Source: Pseudomonadota bacterium
Lineage (GTDB): Bacteria > Myxococcota > UBA9042 > PHBI01
Direction: 5' to 3'
Length of the DNA: 7,215 bases
Assembly (NCBI GenBank): GCA_005772945.1
Contig: SXIE01000196.1
Location: 1 to 7,215 of the forward strand
In this document: positions 6,295 to 7,215 of the stretch, one piece after another
How positions within the stretch are numbered: position 1 is the stretch's first letter
Layout: each line of letters opens with the position of its first letter
Notes under the pieces: model-generated
What the model was told of the DNA's origin: nothing
Database searches by the model: none
Seen by the model: only the letters and a program-made list of their open reading frames with translations
Made by a program: the position numbers and the translations under genes

Positions 6295-6987
6295 ATGCGT
6301 GCGGACTCGTTCGTTCCTCGCGGCATGAACACGTTCTTACGCGCGTCGTTGGTCTTGTTCCCGGTTGCGTTCGTGCTCGCCGGAGGCGCCGCCCGCGCCG
6401 ATGTGGTGCCCGACGGGCAGCGCTACGTCGAGGCGACGAACGAGGTCGTCGGCAGCGCGACGCTGACGGGTCGAACGCTGATGCTGGTCACGCTCAACGA
6501 CCGCGTGCGGTCGATGGTGCGCATCGTTCCGAGTGTCGGCGATGGTCCGGTGGCGGTGCCGGGCGGCTACCGCAACGCGTCGTATCTGGTGGCGCTGACG
6601 CCGGACGAGCGCGCCGAGCTCGACAAGGTGCGCGCGGGAAGCTGGTCGTACGAGCCGTCGAGCGAGCGCGAGGAGCCCGGGCCGCTTCGGAAGTTCTTCG
6701 ATCGAAAGGAGCTCGCGTCGTCGGAGGCGTTGCCGTTTCGGTACCTCGTCCCAAGGAGTAGCGGCGCGCAATCGGTGCGGCTCCAGTGGACCATCACGGG
6801 CGTCGCAGGCGACGCGATCCAGCTGAGCGTGGTGACCGAAGCGCTGGATCAGACGGGCGCTGCGCTGACGACGGCCGCGGGCAGTGTGCTGCCGATCGCG
6901 CTTGCCGGAGCCGGCGCCGTGGCCCTCGGGATCGCGGTGTTCTTTCTGATGCGGCGCCGGGCGCGGGGCTTGCCTCGGGCCGCGTAG
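6295..6987 (+). CDS. Exported protein with signal peptide and C-terminal membrane anchor, function unknown
   Basis: I do not recognise a named family. From the ATG at 6295 the product is 230 residues. A signal peptide covers about 1-35, with hydrophobic core LVLFPVAFVLAGG and a likely cut after A35 (ARA before DVVP). The mature part, about 36-197, is polar and lies outside the inner membrane. It includes TLTGRTLMLVTLNDRV (57-71 region) and VPGGYRNASYLVALTPDERAEL (start at 88). A final membrane segment at about 198-219 is followed by RRRARGLPRAA. The tail resembles sorting signals such as MYXO-CTERM or GlyGly-CTERM in outline but has no cysteine and no Gly-Gly motif, and the whole protein lacks cysteine. 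GAGGG at 6283-6287, seven bases upstream, supports the 6295 start over the in-frame ATG at 6325, which would give a shorter, more typical signal peptide. It starts 10 bases after the CDF gene. Confidence 0.75.
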   Translation: MRADSFVPRGMNTFLRASLVLFPVAFVLAGGAARADVVPDGQRYVEATNEVVGSATLTGRTLMLVTLNDRVRSMVRIVPSVGDGPVAVPGGYRNASYLVALTPDERAELDKVRAGSWSYEPSSEREEPGPLRKFFDRKELASSEALPFRYLVPRSSGAQSVRLQWTITGVAGDAIQLSVVTEALDQTGAALTTAAGSVLPIALAGAGAVALGIAVFFLMRRRARGLPRAA

Positions 6988-6999
6988 ACCGCCTACCTT
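6970..6999 (+). promoter_or_regulatory. Predicted promoter of the lipoprotein gene
   Basis: TTGCCT (6970-6975), an 18-base spacer and TACCTT (6994-6999) form a sigma70-like pair overlapping the 3' end of the preceding gene. The -10 box ends six bases before the ATG at 7006, so the message would be leaderless or nearly so. No good Shine-Dalgarno site is present at normal spacing, which agrees with this. Confidence 0.45.
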
Positions 7000-7005
7000 G
7001 GGCGG
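6989..7005. repeat. Inverted repeat enclosing the predicted -10 box
   Basis: CCGCC (6989-6993) and GGCGG (7001-7005) are inverted repeats around a seven-base centre that contains the TACCTT box. It could be a small operator or a chance GC palindrome. It is not a rho-independent terminator because no T run follows. Confidence 0.3.
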
Positions 7006-7215
7006 ATGCGGCAACCCTTCGGACGAGCGTCATGCGCGTGGTTGGTGGTCGTCGGATGGGTTGCCGGATGCGGTGACGAGACGACGGTCGTGCGCGGCAC
7101 GGATGGCGATGGCGACGGAGTTTCAGGGGATACTGGGACGCTGAGCGGACGCGAGGTCGAGGTCGAGGTCGAGGTCGAGGTCGAGTCCGAGAACGAGTCC
7201 GAGTCCGAGTCCGAG
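7006..7215 (+). CDS. Putative lipoprotein with Glu-Val / Glu-Ser repeat region (3' end outside window)
   Basis: Seventy codons are open from the ATG at 7006 to the right edge, and the gene continues beyond it. Residues 1-21 form a lipoprotein signal: R2 and R7, hydrophobic stretch ending WVAG, then C22 in a VAGC lipobox, so the mature protein would begin with a lipidated cysteine. Position +2 is Gly, which by the E. coli rule predicts the outer membrane. Next comes TDGDGDGVSGDTG (32-44), an acidic, possibly calcium-binding DxDxDG-like stretch similar in style to thrombospondin type 3 repeats. From E50 the sequence is low-complexity: five Glu-Val pairs, then Glu-Ser units with one Glu-Asn. This is probably an extended linker before a domain outside the window, so no function can be named. 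Confidence 0.6.
   Translation, partial: MRQPFGRASCAWLVVVGWVAGCGDETTVVRGTDGDGDGVSGDTGTLSGREVEVEVEVEVESENESESESE
7153..7215 (+). repeat. In-frame hexanucleotide tandem repeats
   Basis: Five perfect copies of GAGGTC (7153-7182) are followed by GAGTCC units, one varied to GAGAAC (7189-7194), continuing to the window edge. Unit length is two codons, so gain or loss of a copy keeps the frame and changes only linker length. The array may continue to the right. Confidence 0.9.

Overview
The window reads as a piece of a high-GC (roughly two-thirds G+C or more), Gram-negative chromosome. GlmU, GlnE and IlvE together with an outer-membrane-type lipoprotein carrying a DGDGDG stretch and a glutamate-rich low-complexity tail suggest a Myxococcota / former Deltaproteobacteria type organism. 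That placement is inference from protein style and base composition only.

Layout: (1) positions 1-1168, minus strand, hold the first 389 codons of glmU, whose 3' end lies beyond the left edge. (2) 1169-1360 is a divergent intergenic region with a good sigma70-like promoter for glmU, a small hairpin, a tiny upstream reading frame that overlaps the glmU start as ATGA, and a -10-like box just upstream of the glnE GTG start. (3) 1361-6987, plus strand, is a tightly packed run of four genes: glnE, ilvE, a cation diffusion facilitator (CDF) transporter, and an uncharacterised exported protein with a C-terminal membrane anchor. Gaps are 1, 9 and 10 bases, so they are probably co-transcribed. (4) From 7006 to the right edge is the beginning of a lipoprotein gene, apparently with its own promoter, whose coding sequence runs into hexanucleotide repeats encoding (Glu-Val)n and then (Glu-Ser)n.

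The genes share a nitrogen theme. GlnE controls glutamine synthetase by adenylylation, IlvE moves amino groups between glutamate and branched-chain 2-oxo acids, and GlmU acts in the amino-sugar pathway whose preceding step (GlmS) consumes glutamine. The CDF transporter and the two envelope proteins have no obvious functional tie to this theme.

The most notable observation is in GlnE. The N-terminal nucleotidyltransferase site is intact, but the C-terminal site, which in Escherichia coli carries out adenylylation, has lost its metal-binding carboxylates (DxD became ELE, and the RLRP block with its preceding Asp is gone). The fold-level landmarks around it remain. This looks like a one-site GlnE. 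I found no mobile element, CRISPR array, RNA gene or clear rho-independent terminator.
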